Notes: generated from the letters alone by a model not told the origin. 64,000 nt of DNA from Phycisphaeraceae bacterium (GCA_019636565.1 JAHBXG010000018.1:1-64000), one strand, 5' to 3'; positions 55,203 through 64,000 are shown, counted from the stretch's first letter. Program-made: numbers and translations.

Positions 55203-55994
55203 ATGGCAGGGGTTACTGATGTGGCCGACGAGTGGTGCGACAAAGGCAGTACCGCCTGCGACGCGGGTGAGTTCACGCTTGCTTTGGAGTGCTATGACAG
55301 GGCCGAAGCATGCGACTCCTCTTGTGAGCGTGTGCACTACGAGCGCGGTGTCACGTTTGAGCGCATGGGTAACTCGGCCAGCGCTGAGCGCGCGTACCGC
55401 GTATGTCTGGAGCGCTGGCCTGACCACGACATGGCTCTGTCCAATCTGGGCTCGCTGCTGCGCGAGCAAGGCAAATTTGATGATGCCCTCCGCCAACTCG
55501 ACAAGGCCGTGAAGGCAAACCCAACGCGTGAAGAGGCTTGGTTCCACAAGGGGATGTGCCACCGAAGCCTTCGCCAGTTCCCTCAGGCCGCATCATCGCT
55601 AGAGCGAGCCGTCAAGCTCAATGCGACTGACGCCGATGACTGGCACTGGCTGGGTGGGGTATTGCAGGATATGGATCGCGTTCGCGAGGCCCTGGTGTGC
55701 TATGCCGCCGCGCGCCGGTTCTCGATCAAGCCCTCACAAATCCCGTTTCTCGTCCAGCGCAGTGGTATGTGCGGCCAGCGTGCGGCAACTAGCGCAGCCC
55801 GCCCCGGCCCCGACGCGTACCGCATTCCACATCTCGCACTACTTCCCAAGGAGCATCGTCGTCCCGTGCTCCAGATCATTGTGAGCGATTTTGGAAACGC
55901 GCTCCAGTTTCTCGGGCCGACGGGCAACGTCCAGGCCGTGCAGGCGGTGCAAGGTGAGATCGCGAGCCTGAATCAAGCGATCATGGCTTCTTGA
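55203..55994 (+). CDS. TPR-repeat protein
   Basis: 263 residues, with AGGGAG 8 bases before the ATG. Residues ~5-175 are TPR repeats: WCDKGSTACDAGEFTLALECYDRA, VHYERGVTFERMGNSASAER in pieces, ALSNLGSLLREQGKFDDALRQL, AWFHKGMCHRSLRQFPQA and DWHWLGGVLQDMDRVREALV. The last ~80 residues are not TPR and end in FGNALQFLGPTGNVQAVQAV. There is no signal peptide, so it is cytoplasmic and probably a scaffold. It opens the module that continues with an ECF sigma factor and a protein kinase. Confidence 0.85.
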   Translation: MAGVTDVADEWCDKGSTACDAGEFTLALECYDRAEACDSSCERVHYERGVTFERMGNSASAERAYRVCLERWPDHDMALSNLGSLLREQGKFDDALRQLDKAVKANPTREEAWFHKGMCHRSLRQFPQAASSLERAVKLNATDADDWHWLGGVLQDMDRVREALVCYAAARRFSIKPSQIPFLVQRSGMCGQRAATSAARPGPDAYRIPHLALLPKEHRRPVLQIIVSDFGNALQFLGPTGNVQAVQAVQGEIASLNQAIMAS

Positions 55995-56117
55995 ACGCTG
56001 CGGCGGTCGGGTTTGATTCGCCGCCGAGATGCTGCCTTAAAGCATCTTGGAGGAAAGTGGTGCCATTTGTGGCGAGTCGGCTGCAAGACGGGGCACGGGT
56101 ATATGAAGGAGCACGAA

Positions 56118-56744
56118 ATGGCGACTGACACCCCAGCCGACAATCTCTTTTCCAAACGCCTCTCCAGCCCGCACCTCCCCAAGGGCGAGTTCACCGCGAT
56201 TCTGGCGAAGTGCGCTGCGGGCGACAGAGCCGCGCAAAATGTTCTCATGGCGTGCGTTCTGGCCGAACTCCGCACAATGGCGCAGCAGCGTCTGGCTCGC
56301 GAGAGTCAACATCACACGCTGCAGGCCACTGCGCTGGTGAACGAGGCGTACATCAAGCTCGTTGACGAGGTTGGTCAGCTTCGCAAGATCCCTTCGAGTA
56401 GCCGGAACGCCTTTTACGGGTGTGCGGTTCGTGCGATGTGCCAAGTCCTGATCAATCACGCTCGCAACAAAAACGCAGACGTTCGTCGTCCTCCGGGTGC
56501 CCGCGTCCCGCTTGACGACCATGCAGACGCCGCCGCGCGTGACTCTGTCGATGACTCCGTCCTTGCCGAGTCGCTCGAACGTCTCGAGCGCGTTCAGCCG
56601 GATCTTGCCCAGATGATTCGGCTGCGCCACTTCGGCGGTGTACCCCGAGAAGAACTCGCCGACTGGCTGGGCATCCCGACTTCGACGTTCGACCGGCGTT
56701 ATCGCGAAGCGAAAGTTCGGCTTCGCCTTTTGATGGAGCCATGA
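56118..56744 (+). CDS. ECF-type RNA polymerase sigma factor
   Basis: 208 residues from the ATG at 56118, chosen because GAAGGAGCACGAA precedes it and would be inside the gene for the ATG at 56103. Region 2 is seen in VLAELRTMAQQRL, HHTLQATALVNEAYIKLVDE and NAFYGCAVRAMCQVLINHAR; region 4 in QPDLAQMIRLRHFGGVPRE then ELADWLGIPTSTFDRRYREA. This is the planctomycete/acidobacterial ECF group (PF07638) often next to protein kinases. No anti-sigma factor is adjacent. The stop overlaps the kinase start (ATGA), so kinase-linked control of the sigma factor is plausible. Confidence 0.92.
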   Translation: MATDTPADNLFSKRLSSPHLPKGEFTAILAKCAAGDRAAQNVLMACVLAELRTMAQQRLARESQHHTLQATALVNEAYIKLVDEVGQLRKIPSSSRNAFYGCAVRAMCQVLINHARNKNADVRRPPGARVPLDDHADAAARDSVDDSVLAESLERLERVQPDLAQMIRLRHFGGVPREELADWLGIPTSTFDRRYREAKVRLRLLMEP

Positions 56745-57880
56745 TGGCCTCAACGCGACGAGCCAACGAGGTGGGCGGCTGGTTGGTGCAAGTCATGGAC
56801 CTGCCGCGCGACCGTCAGGCCGAGTACATCGCGAGGCATTGCGGAGATCCTCAGGTGCGTGCCGCGGCGATCGCCGAGCTGTCGGATATGACGGGATTAG
56901 CGGCCACGGTGGGTATTCATAAGCACAACCTCGCGCAGCTCTTTGGCAGCGCGGATGCCGAAATGGCGGGGCTCGATGCTGATTCGCTCACGGCAGACCC
57001 ACCTGCCCCGGGTGTAGTCTTGCGCGACCCCAACACCGGTCGTCTGCGGTGGGAGATTCTCGGCGAGAGGCACGGTGGCATGTCGTTGCTCTATTTCGGC
57101 GTCGATATGGAGGAGGATCAACCCTTTGTCGCCAAGACGTATCCTCGGGCGGTGTTTAACGAGATACCGCAGTTGGCCCGCGAGTTCAGCCAGGAATCCA
57201 AGGTATGGTTGGGCATTCCGCCTTACCCCCACATTGCTGTCGTGCATGGTGTAGAGGTTATTGGCGGCCGTCCCTATCTCTTTATGAACTACTACCCACA
57301 GGGGGACCTCAGCGCCCATCTGGGCTTGCCGGAACAGAAAGACCGCTTACCAGGCATAATCTCGTCAGCTCTTCACATCTGCGATGGCCTAAACCATGCG
57401 TACCGGCACGGCGTCATCGCGCACCGTGATATCAAACCGGCGAACTGCTTGATTCACTGGCGCGGAGCCATCGCGTTGGCCGATTTTGGAATCGCCAAGC
57501 CCGCGGGAAATGGGCTTGATCTACATGCGGGCTACGGCACCCCCGAATACCTCGCGCCGGAGCACTGGGAGCCCGGAGCGCCCGCGGACCAGCGGGCCGA
57601 CGTGTACGCATTGGGAGCCACGCTCTACGAGATGATCACGGCGCGGACGGTATTTGGTTCTCGCCCTGAAACGACCAAGGATGAACTCAAGCGCTGCCAC
57701 GCAACCGCGCCTGTGCCCATTGTTTCCGACCAACCGCATTGGCTCAACGACGTGCTTCAGCAGTGTCTGCACAAGGATAAATCCGCGCGATTCCAGACAA
57801 TTCAAAGCGTTCGTGAAGCTCTGGCCCGTGGCCAATCGCAGCTGACGGGCTGGCAGGACCTCGGGCCGCTTCCGGGGTAA
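56741..57880 (+). CDS. Serine/threonine protein kinase
   Basis: 379 residues, coupled to the sigma factor gene by ATGA. Residues ~105-370 are a Hanks-type kinase: Lys in PFVAKTYPRAVF, catalytic loop AHRDIKPANCL, ADFGIAKP and GYGTPEYLAPEHWEP. The glycine-rich loop is weak (GERHGGMSLLYFG). There is no transmembrane helix or PASTA domain, unlike PknB, so it is cytoplasmic. The ~100-residue N-terminus has short helical segments (RQAEYIARHCGDPQVRAAAI), as in other planctomycete kinases. Targets unknown. Confidence 0.93.
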   Translation: MMASTRRANEVGGWLVQVMDLPRDRQAEYIARHCGDPQVRAAAIAELSDMTGLAATVGIHKHNLAQLFGSADAEMAGLDADSLTADPPAPGVVLRDPNTGRLRWEILGERHGGMSLLYFGVDMEEDQPFVAKTYPRAVFNEIPQLAREFSQESKVWLGIPPYPHIAVVHGVEVIGGRPYLFMNYYPQGDLSAHLGLPEQKDRLPGIISSALHICDGLNHAYRHGVIAHRDIKPANCLIHWRGAIALADFGIAKPAGNGLDLHAGYGTPEYLAPEHWEPGAPADQRADVYALGATLYEMITARTVFGSRPETTKDELKRCHATAPVPIVSDQPHWLNDVLQQCLHKDKSARFQTIQSVREALARGQSQLTGWQDLGPLPG

Positions 57881-57911
57881 CTTCTCAATCGACACGCTGG
57901 GAGTCTTTTGC

Positions 57912-58811
57912 ATGTACCACAACCTTTTGGAACTAGCGCATGCACTTGCCGCGCGCGAGATCTCGATAGCCCAGACGGTAAGGATTGCGCGGGAATGGGC
58001 AGGAGGCGAGCGGCGACAAGTCGCCGGCGTTTCCACGCGGGTGCTCCGGAGTGCGGGGGACGGGGACATGGAAATGCTCATGGCAGACTTGCGCAACCAG
58101 CCGTCGAGCGAGAGGCAGAAGTGGGCAGACGCGCTGGTCTACACCCACTTTCAACTGGGCCATGCGGAGCTTGCGGTCGGAGTCCTGCGGATCGAATTAC
58201 AGGTCTTCGATTCGGCAGCGAAGTTTGTTTGTTCAATGATCACAACGACAAAATCACGTTGCCCTGCGGATGCATCGGACCTGGCTGTTGCGATTGTCGA
58301 GGCGGTGCTCCAGCACGAACTGTGCGAGACCGACAAGCCACTGCAGTGCGTGCTCATGCGCGCCCGTACGTCCTACGAAAACTGGGGCCAGCACGGTAGA
58401 TGCACGCGCCGAGTTGTCGAGCTCTACCAGTCGATGGTTAAGTGCGTCCGCCAGCAGAATTGGAAACTCACTGGCGAAAACGCTTCGCATTTCAGCGCGG
58501 CACTGGCATTTCGGTGTCCGCTAGGCAACACGCTGCTGGTCTTCACGGTCCGCGGTACGGATTCCATCGAAATGGCTGCGCTGGATCAATCCGAAGGCCG
58601 GACTCCAAACATAGAACTCGTGCGCGGACTCCTCGCGTCGCATCACCCGGGAATTCGCGTCGAACAATCCAATGGCGTTCCGGGTATCGTGCTCGTTTCT
58701 GAGCTCACCATCGGCGACGGCCCTCTTCCGACAGGCGAGTTCACCCGAGCAGTGATGCTCCTCAACGATGCGGCCGAGTGCTTGCTCGCACTTAGCGGCC
58801 CCGAGACGTGA
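57912..58811 (+). CDS. Hypothetical protein of the kinase module
   Basis: 299 residues, 31 bases after the kinase gene. The N-terminal half is helical and TPR-like in feel (WADALVYTHFQLGHAELAVG). The C-terminal half (HFSAALAFRCPLGNTLLVFT, IVLVSELTIGDGPLPTGEFT, RAVMLLNDAAECLLAL) resembles a sensory-chaperone fold of the YbjN / type III secretion chaperone kind, similar in layout to the next gene. No catalytic motif. I do not recognise the family. Confidence 0.75.
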   Translation: MYHNLLELAHALAAREISIAQTVRIAREWAGGERRQVAGVSTRVLRSAGDGDMEMLMADLRNQPSSERQKWADALVYTHFQLGHAELAVGVLRIELQVFDSAAKFVCSMITTTKSRCPADASDLAVAIVEAVLQHELCETDKPLQCVLMRARTSYENWGQHGRCTRRVVELYQSMVKCVRQQNWKLTGENASHFSAALAFRCPLGNTLLVFTVRGTDSIEMAALDQSEGRTPNIELVRGLLASHHPGIRVEQSNGVPGIVLVSELTIGDGPLPTGEFTRAVMLLNDAAECLLALSGPET

Positions 58812-58961
58812 ATTGCGATCTGAAGAATAAATGACCAATTTGCGCCGAACGTTCTCCCCGGTCGGGCATGAGGTGAGGGCGGAACTATCCGCCCTTCACA
58901 ACAGATCGGGCTCGCCGCGGCGTGTCGCCTAAGGGAGCCTGTATCCGACTGGAGGCGTTCC

Positions 58962-59411
58962 ATGGCTATTACCTTTGATAGGCTGATTTCGACCCTCGAC
59001 CAGATGAACCTCACTCATTTCCCCGACCCGGCAAGTGGCGCTACCCTCGCGCCCTTCCCAACGTCCGAGGGCATCGTGCTCGTGCTCATTCGAGTGGAGT
59101 GCGATGGTGAGTATGTCGCGTTTCACACACAGGTACCCCGCCCCGGCTCTTCGCACGAACCGCGCCTGGGCGAGCTCATTGCAGAACAAAACTACGGAAT
59201 ACGCCTGGTGCAGATCGGAGCCAAGGGTGACGCTATTACCGCGAGTGCCGGGTTGTGGGTGTGCGACACCCAGCCTTCAGAGAAGCAGTTTCGCCAGTAC
59301 CTAGGAAACTTTGTCACTGTGGCAGCCAAGGCCATTGCGGAAATCCGCGACGCGTGCGCCGGCCGCGGAACCTTCTCTTCGGCGATGGCCGCGAACGCTC
59401 GTGTCGTCTGA
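58962..59411 (+). CDS. Hypothetical YbjN/secretion-chaperone-like protein
   Basis: 149 residues. ITFDRLISTLDQMNLTHFPD then EGIVLVLIRVECDGEYVAFH and a C-terminal helix (FRQYLGNFVTVAAKAIAEIRD) give the helix-strand-helix arrangement of YbjN-like sensory folds. It may bind a peptide or partner protein. It lies 150 bases after the previous gene, is the last gene of the module, and is convergent with the BREX-side genes. Confidence 0.7.
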   Translation: MAITFDRLISTLDQMNLTHFPDPASGATLAPFPTSEGIVLVLIRVECDGEYVAFHTQVPRPGSSHEPRLGELIAEQNYGIRLVQIGAKGDAITASAGLWVCDTQPSEKQFRQYLGNFVTVAAKAIAEIRDACAGRGTFSSAMAANARVV

Positions 59412-59460
59412 TCGGCCCATGGTTGCGCGCAGTGTTGCGTCGGACCTTCCGCAGTTGAGA

Positions 59461-60291
59461 CTAGGGCTTCAGAAACGTATGCAGTATTACGTGGTAGCGG
59501 GTCAGCACCTGAATGACCGAATCCTCAAAATGTCCGGCGTCCGACGATGCGAGCGATTGATCGATCGGAGTGACAATGTTGCACGTCGATTTGTTGTGCC
59601 CTTGCCCAGACCAAATCACCGCAGGAAGTTTTAGTCCCTGTTCGATCTGCGCGACGGAGGCCGCAAAGTGGCCGTAGTCCAAATGCCGCCGATCCCCTTC
59701 GAAGAAAACCCCGCCAAGCATTTGACGCCGCTGAAACGCGTCCACGTAGAGACCGGACCGGCCACTCACGACATCAACACGAAGCCAAGGCTTCTGCGTT
59801 CCAGGGTGAGATACCCTCGCCGAAGCAAACCCGCCATTCAGTGCGCGAAGCCGAGAAACGATCGATTCCCAGATTTCTGAGTCGCTCTTGGTTCGGCTTG
59901 AATCGGGCGACAACGGTCCGTGGTCCTGAATTGATCCACACCACGTCTTCGCGGTCGCTCCCCCAGTAGAAACCGCCGCATACGACTGGCGCCCCCCGCT
60001 GGCTCGAATCAAGTATTCGATGACGGCACGGTGTTTCGGTAAGAACGACTCTGCGATCCAGATGATCCCGCTCACTTCTTCCGCCTCAGCTGCATCGAGA
60101 GTGCGCGCCAGCGATGCGTCGTAGGATTGTCCAGTTTCTCGCTTTACCAAGTATCGTGCACCGGTGCGTTCGGAGCGAAAGATGGCGTGCTCTTTTCCCA
60201 CATCCGCGCGATCAGATAGGTCCTTTTCACGCAACAAGCGATGCTGGAACGCTTGGAACAGATGCTCCACCGTCAAGTCTTCTGCAATCAT
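59461..60291 (-). CDS. Hypothetical protein downstream of brxL, possibly DUF4268-like
   Basis: 276 residues from the ATG at 60291, fixed by GGAGGG 4 bases upstream, itself inside the codons of an earlier ATG. SGIIWIAESFLPKHRAVIEY and the preceding basic segment resemble the N-terminal part of DUF4268-type proteins, often found with restriction or defence genes; the remaining ~180 residues (LRVDVVSGRSGLYVDAFQRR, GGVFFEGDRRHLDYGHFAAS) are not familiar. It follows brxL by ~160 bases on the same strand, so it could be an extra gene of the defence locus. Confidence 0.6.
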   Translation of the reverse strand: MIAEDLTVEHLFQAFQHRLLREKDLSDRADVGKEHAIFRSERTGARYLVKRETGQSYDASLARTLDAAEAEEVSGIIWIAESFLPKHRAVIEYLIRASGGRQSYAAVSTGGATAKTWCGSIQDHGPLSPDSSRTKSDSEIWESIVSRLRALNGGFASARVSHPGTQKPWLRVDVVSGRSGLYVDAFQRRQMLGGVFFEGDRRHLDYGHFAASVAQIEQGLKLPAVIWSGQGHNKSTCNIVTPIDQSLASSDAGHFEDSVIQVLTRYHVILHTFLKP

Positions 60292-60452
60292 CGCACCCTC
60301 CATGAATCGAACCAGAATCGGAATCACCGCGCCATTTTATTCGGAATTGACTCGCTCAAATTGCGATCATACTGATCGCGAAATCATCCACAGATCCATG
60401 CGCGGGTCGCTTCGGTCAAAGAGGGCTGATCCGCGCGTTTGTGCGCCTCGGC

Positions 60453-62018
60453 TCAAATGGGCGGCGGAGTGGGTTCGCTTAGCCGCTCGACTACCGCTGG
60501 TAATGGCCCCGGCGTACTGCCTGCTCGCCCCATCGCATCGCGTCGAACCGGATTCTGAGTGGCAACTGAATTTTTCGACTCAGGGCAGTGAACCACCACC
60601 TCCGTGCCGTCAAGTTGGTAGTACGACAGATTGATGCGAGCAAACTCGTCATCCGGCTTTCGCTTGTTCATCTGCTCCTTGACCCGGCGACGACACTCAA
60701 CTGCATAGGCCACATAGTCTTCGAAGTCGGAATCGGAGGGCGCACCATCGGGGTGAAGGATTTTCAGAAGGGCACAGACAGTTTTCTTGATGCCTTTTTC
60801 ATCACGCCCTTCAACTGCGGAGCCTAGTCGAATGCGTTTGCTAACCTCTTCATACCTGCTGGTTTTGGTGAATTGGTAGTGGAACGCCTCCGCCAAGAAG
60901 TCCGTGATCAACCCGTAGTTCGACGTGAGAAACGTCGAACTGTTCTTTGGCATTTCCCAGCCGGGGAGATAGCAGGCAAAGCGATCCATAACGGCAAGAT
61001 CGAATTCCTTTGGCAATGGCGTGAACAGGTCATATTCGAGCGAGTTGACTACTTGTTCGATCGATAGGTCGATGTTGCCGACGAATGCGAGACTGGCCGA
61101 TGCAATCACTTCCACTCCACGCGAGAAGCGACCATTGGCCATGAAGTCTTTCATGATCTGAATCGAATCCGGATCTCGAATCGTGATCTTCGTCACCTCG
61201 TCGAATGCGACCGTGTCCCAAAAGCCGACTAGGCCGATGCGATGTCGGGCGTTGTTGTAGAACAGTGTCGCCTTCGTCGCTTGCCCGCCGCTCACCAGTG
61301 TCGAATACGGAGAGAACTCGCTAAAAAAATAGGACTTCCCCGTTGATCTCGGCCCGAGCTCGATGAAATTGAAGTTTGCCTCGATCAAAGGTGCGAGCCG
61401 CGCGATGAAGTGCAGCTTGACGCGCTGGGTCAATTTGGAGGGTTCCAGCCCCACAGATCGCAGAATGACGTCCACCCATTCATCACGGGTGAACTGCTTG
61501 CGACCTTCAACGTATCGGTCGAAATCAAAGCGGCTGAGTTGGATCGCCCGGAGATCCTCGACATAGAAGGCATAGTCGTCGTCATCCACCTCGTTGTGGG
61601 CGATCGTGACCTCTGCCCAGATACCACCTTCAAGCAGGCGGTCGTTGTCACGGTAAAGTTTTTCCGGAATGGCCACACGCTGCGAGTTGAAATTGTCCAG
61701 CGACGCCCAGTGCCGCTTTTCGTCCTCGGCGTACCGGACATGAACCTTGTCAATAAACTTGTGTTTGCCCTTCGTTGCCACCCGTGACTGCGCAGCGTTG
61801 GACTCGTTTGGACGAACGTAGTTGTCCTGAAGCGTTGCGAGGACCGCCTCCGTGCCCGCTTCAATCTCTGCCGGGTCCGTGCTGGCGCAGAACCTCGCCA
61901 ACAAGAACTCAAGCACGAAGGTGGGCACGTTGGTGCCCTTCTTGATGCGGTGAAGAAGGTCTTTCCGAACGACGCGTCCATCGAACGCCGCCACGAGTTT
62001 TTGATCGAGAGTGTCCAT
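60453..62018 (-). CDS. brxL: BREX protein BrxL, short form
   Basis: 521 residues. The AAA+ core carries the family signature FIELGPRSTGKSYFFSEFSP (Walker A, residues ~222-230), YSTLVSGGQATKATLFYNN, the Walker B GFWDTVAFDEVTKI (~266-279) and MDRFACYLPGW. BrxL is a DNA-binding ATPase of the BREX phage-exclusion system. Typical BrxL proteins (~680 residues) end in a Lon-like domain; here the sequence stops after LSYYQLDGTEVVVHCPES with a Pro-rich tail (LPAVVERLSEPTPPPI), so that domain is missing. Whether this is a natural short form or a loss is not visible here. Starts 4 bases after pglZ. Confidence 0.9.
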   Translation of the reverse strand: MDTLDQKLVAAFDGRVVRKDLLHRIKKGTNVPTFVLEFLLARFCASTDPAEIEAGTEAVLATLQDNYVRPNESNAAQSRVATKGKHKFIDKVHVRYAEDEKRHWASLDNFNSQRVAIPEKLYRDNDRLLEGGIWAEVTIAHNEVDDDDYAFYVEDLRAIQLSRFDFDRYVEGRKQFTRDEWVDVILRSVGLEPSKLTQRVKLHFIARLAPLIEANFNFIELGPRSTGKSYFFSEFSPYSTLVSGGQATKATLFYNNARHRIGLVGFWDTVAFDEVTKITIRDPDSIQIMKDFMANGRFSRGVEVIASASLAFVGNIDLSIEQVVNSLEYDLFTPLPKEFDLAVMDRFACYLPGWEMPKNSSTFLTSNYGLITDFLAEAFHYQFTKTSRYEEVSKRIRLGSAVEGRDEKGIKKTVCALLKILHPDGAPSDSDFEDYVAYAVECRRRVKEQMNKRKPDDEFARINLSYYQLDGTEVVVHCPESKNSVATQNPVRRDAMGRAGSTPGPLPAVVERLSEPTPPPI

Positions 62019-62022
62019 GTGT

Positions 62023-64000
62023 TCACACCGAATAGTCGGTCTCCAGGTCCAGCTTGTCGTAGGTCCCCAGAGTCGCCGCGTCCAAAGCTTTTATCGAGAA
62101 CTTACCCTGATATTCCTCTTGCATCTTGATCGTAATCTGCGCAGACTCACCTGGACGAAGCGAAATGGTGCCAGTCGCCGGGTTCACTGGACCGCCCGGG
62201 CGTGCTTCACCGACCACCCGCCCGTCCTTGTCCTGGGCCTCAAGAAGGAACTCGATGACCGTCGCGCCGGAGAAGAGGTCGCCGCCTTCCACAGCCACCT
62301 TGAGAACCGGAAGTCGGGTGGTGATCCGCTTGGCCCCCTGCTTGTAGTCCAGCTTCACGTTCGTGGGAATCGCCTTCGTGTTCGTCATCGCTTCGAGCTT
62401 GAGCTCGATGACAGGCACGACCGCTTCCTGCAATGAGGCCCCACCGTGCAGGTACATCTCGCCTGACTTGTACGGCGACATGCTGCGAGGCCCGGCCAAC
62501 TGGGCAAAGTCACCCTTGATGCCCACCTGGGCGGCAGAGACCACGAAGTTACTGCCATCAAACGAGCCATCGCCGAGGAGGCTGCGTTCGTGGACGTTTA
62601 CCCAGTTGCCCGGCGGTTTGATGCAAACATCTCCCGCCTCGAACCCAAGATTCACAAAGAACCCATGGTCCGTCGCGATCACGACATCCTTGAAGCCGCG
62701 CTTGCGAAGCTCGTTCACGGCGCCACGCAATCGCTTTAAGGCATCGTGGATGACGTCGAGTGCGGTCTCCGGACTGTTCTCAAGCCGGTCGTCGATCTCG
62801 TTCGTCCTCAACACCAGCAGATCGACAGTCTCTGGCACAACGACCTTGCCGCGCACGAAATCATTGAGAGCCGACTCCGCGAACCGATCACCATAACGTG
62901 AGCGGAGCAGCGCCATGCGCTGGGTCACGTTCACCAGCGGGGTATCGCCAAGCACCGGCACGACCTTGTCGTCCTGACGCTTCAGCGTGAGACTCTGGCC
63001 GCCCTTCGGCAGCAGACTCGCCATACCGACCGGCGTAACGGTCGGCAGCTGTGCAAATGCGACGTGCAGAGTGACTCTCCCGTCGGCAGCAAGCTGACGC
63101 TCCAACGCGACTCCCAACTCGTAGCGAAGGGCATCAACCAAGATGTACGCAACGCGGCAACCGCTCGTCTGAAGCTTCGGGGCGACGAACTTGTCAAACA
63201 CGTCGGCGTTGGCCAATCGGCCCGCCGGCGGCCATCCCTTGCCCTCGAGGTGCCGGATGAACGCCGCTTGCGCATCCGTCGTGAGACGTTGGTAACGACG
63301 CCGTGCCTGAGCCACCACGCCTTCAAGGAGCGCTTCAGGATCCAGGTGATCACCCGCGATCTGCTCGAACTCGCGATGGTGTCGGTCAGTCTCCCGAAGA
63401 GTCGACGTATAGAAGTCGATGAGTGAGTCCTGGGATCGGATGTGGTCAGATAGCAGTCGCTCAGCGTCGTCACAAGATTGGATCAGGTCAACCGCCGTTC
63501 CAACGACATCCCATTGGGCCTGGCTCTCGCCGCGACCCATCCACACGGACTCCTGATGCCTAGCTCGCATCTGACGGACCTTGTCGATGTCGTCGCTGGC
63601 GATCGCCTGGACCGTTTGCGCGAGGAACCAACGCTCCTCGAACGGGAAAGTGTCACGCACCCCGAAGTCCTTCAAGCCGGAGCATGCGCCGACCAGAGCG
63701 AGGTCCCGCTCAATCGCCTCGGCCCGGTCGATGTATGTCGCACGGGTGCGCAGATCACTTCGGAGCCCGTCGCAGAGGTCCTCGACGAGCGGCCTAGCTT
63801 CCTGGGTCGCACGAGGTACGTCGGCGAGAGCTGGCGGAAGCTCTACAGGAAGATCAAACGCGAACTCGCTGAACAGCAACAGCCGCCACAACTCGTCGGA
63901 GACGGAGGCCCAGGTCTTGCCTCGCGTGATCAATTTGACACCGAAGCACCTGAGCAGAAGCTCCTTCGCCTCCGACACCCAGGCCTCCTGCTTCTTGATC
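62023..64000 (-). CDS. pglZ: BREX phosphatase-like protein PglZ (5' end cut off by window edge)
   Basis: About 659 codons are visible and the frame is still open at base 64000, so the true start lies outside; a GTG at 63978 is inside the frame. The PglZ domain of the alkaline phosphatase superfamily is clear: VAYILVDALRYELGVALERQ, VTPVGMASLLPKGG, VVIATDHGFFVNLGFEAG and YLHGGASLQEAVVPVIELKL. A C-terminal beta-sandwich follows (GPVNPATGTISLRPGESAQI). PglZ is essential in every BREX type and interacts with the methyltransferase PglX. The pglZ-brxL order is seen in several BREX types, so the type stays open. Confidence 0.92.
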   Translation of the reverse strand, partial: IKKQEAWVSEAKELLLRCFGVKLITRGKTWASVSDELWRLLLFSEFAFDLPVELPPALADVPRATQEARPLVEDLCDGLRSDLRTRATYIDRAEAIERDLALVGACSGLKDFGVRDTFPFEERWFLAQTVQAIASDDIDKVRQMRARHQESVWMGRGESQAQWDVVGTAVDLIQSCDDAERLLSDHIRSQDSLIDFYTSTLRETDRHHREFEQIAGDHLDPEALLEGVVAQARRRYQRLTTDAQAAFIRHLEGKGWPPAGRLANADVFDKFVAPKLQTSGCRVAYILVDALRYELGVALERQLAADGRVTLHVAFAQLPTVTPVGMASLLPKGGQSLTLKRQDDKVVPVLGDTPLVNVTQRMALLRSRYGDRFAESALNDFVRGKVVVPETVDLLVLRTNEIDDRLENSPETALDVIHDALKRLRGAVNELRKRGFKDVVIATDHGFFVNLGFEAGDVCIKPPGNWVNVHERSLLGDGSFDGSNFVVSAAQVGIKGDFAQLAGPRSMSPYKSGEMYLHGGASLQEAVVPVIELKLEAMTNTKAIPTNVKLDYKQGAKRITTRLPVLKVAVEGGDLFSGATVIEFLLEAQDKDGRVVGEARPGGPVNPATGTISLRPGESAQITIKMQEEYQGKFSIKALDAATLGTYDKLDLETDYSV

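Noticed and set aside
59461..64000. Assigning a BREX type
   Set aside because: Only pglZ and brxL are visible; brxA/B/C, pglX or brxP, which define the type, would lie beyond base 64000.

Overview
The window (about 60% GC, densely coding on both strands) most likely comes from a member of Planctomycetota, probably class Phycisphaerae. The evidence is two secreted proteins ending in paired GC-type dockerin-like calcium repeats (1367-3625, 20359-21633), a membrane protein with a CxxC...CPEC zinc ribbon (53048-53890), an ECF sigma factor next to a Ser/Thr kinase, LptE- and BamD-like outer-membrane biogenesis lipoproteins, and a PEP-CTERM-like sorting tail (30745-31533). This is inference from protein families; no rRNA or tRNA was found.

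Layout. 1-12000 is mixed chromosome: a partial SpoVR, a secreted animal-type transglutaminase, PlsY, a Bax-inhibitor-1 family protein coupled to a putative papain-like lipoprotein, a GH15 glucoamylase, a FliN-like protein and a TPR lipoprotein. 12124-17008 is a tightly overlapping five-gene operon on the minus strand: PqqD-like protein, HprK-like kinase, two GT2 glycosyltransferases, and a nucleotidyltransferase with a duplicated C-terminal module. This looks like an uncharacterised biosynthetic or modification system. 17189-31533 is mostly housekeeping: FabF and ACP, DUF1444, FtsH, LptE, BamD, PilZ, GlmS and a Ca2+/Na+ exchanger family protein, with a few secreted proteins.

33878-52393 is the main metabolic feature: eight genes in one orientation, every junction overlapping, encoding OtsA, an OtsB-GlgE fusion, a TreS-maltokinase fusion, GlgB, MalQ, TreZ, a GH57 enzyme and TreY. 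Together they cover three trehalose routes (OtsAB, TreYZ, TreS) and the GlgE route that turns trehalose, via maltose 1-phosphate, into branched alpha-glucan. This amounts to a reversible trehalose-glucan cycle. A divergent NhaR-like LysR regulator sits upstream, and an 8+8 bp perfect inverted repeat lies between them, which suggests control by salt or osmotic stress.

52394-64000 is accessory DNA: sparse and mosaic sequence with a frameshifted DNA methyltransferase remnant, then a five-gene module (TPR protein, ECF sigma factor, Ser/Thr kinase, two unknowns), then the end of a BREX phage-defence locus on the minus strand (PglZ cut by the window edge, a short BrxL without a visible Lon protease domain, and one unknown gene). 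The BREX type cannot be assigned because its other genes lie outside the window.
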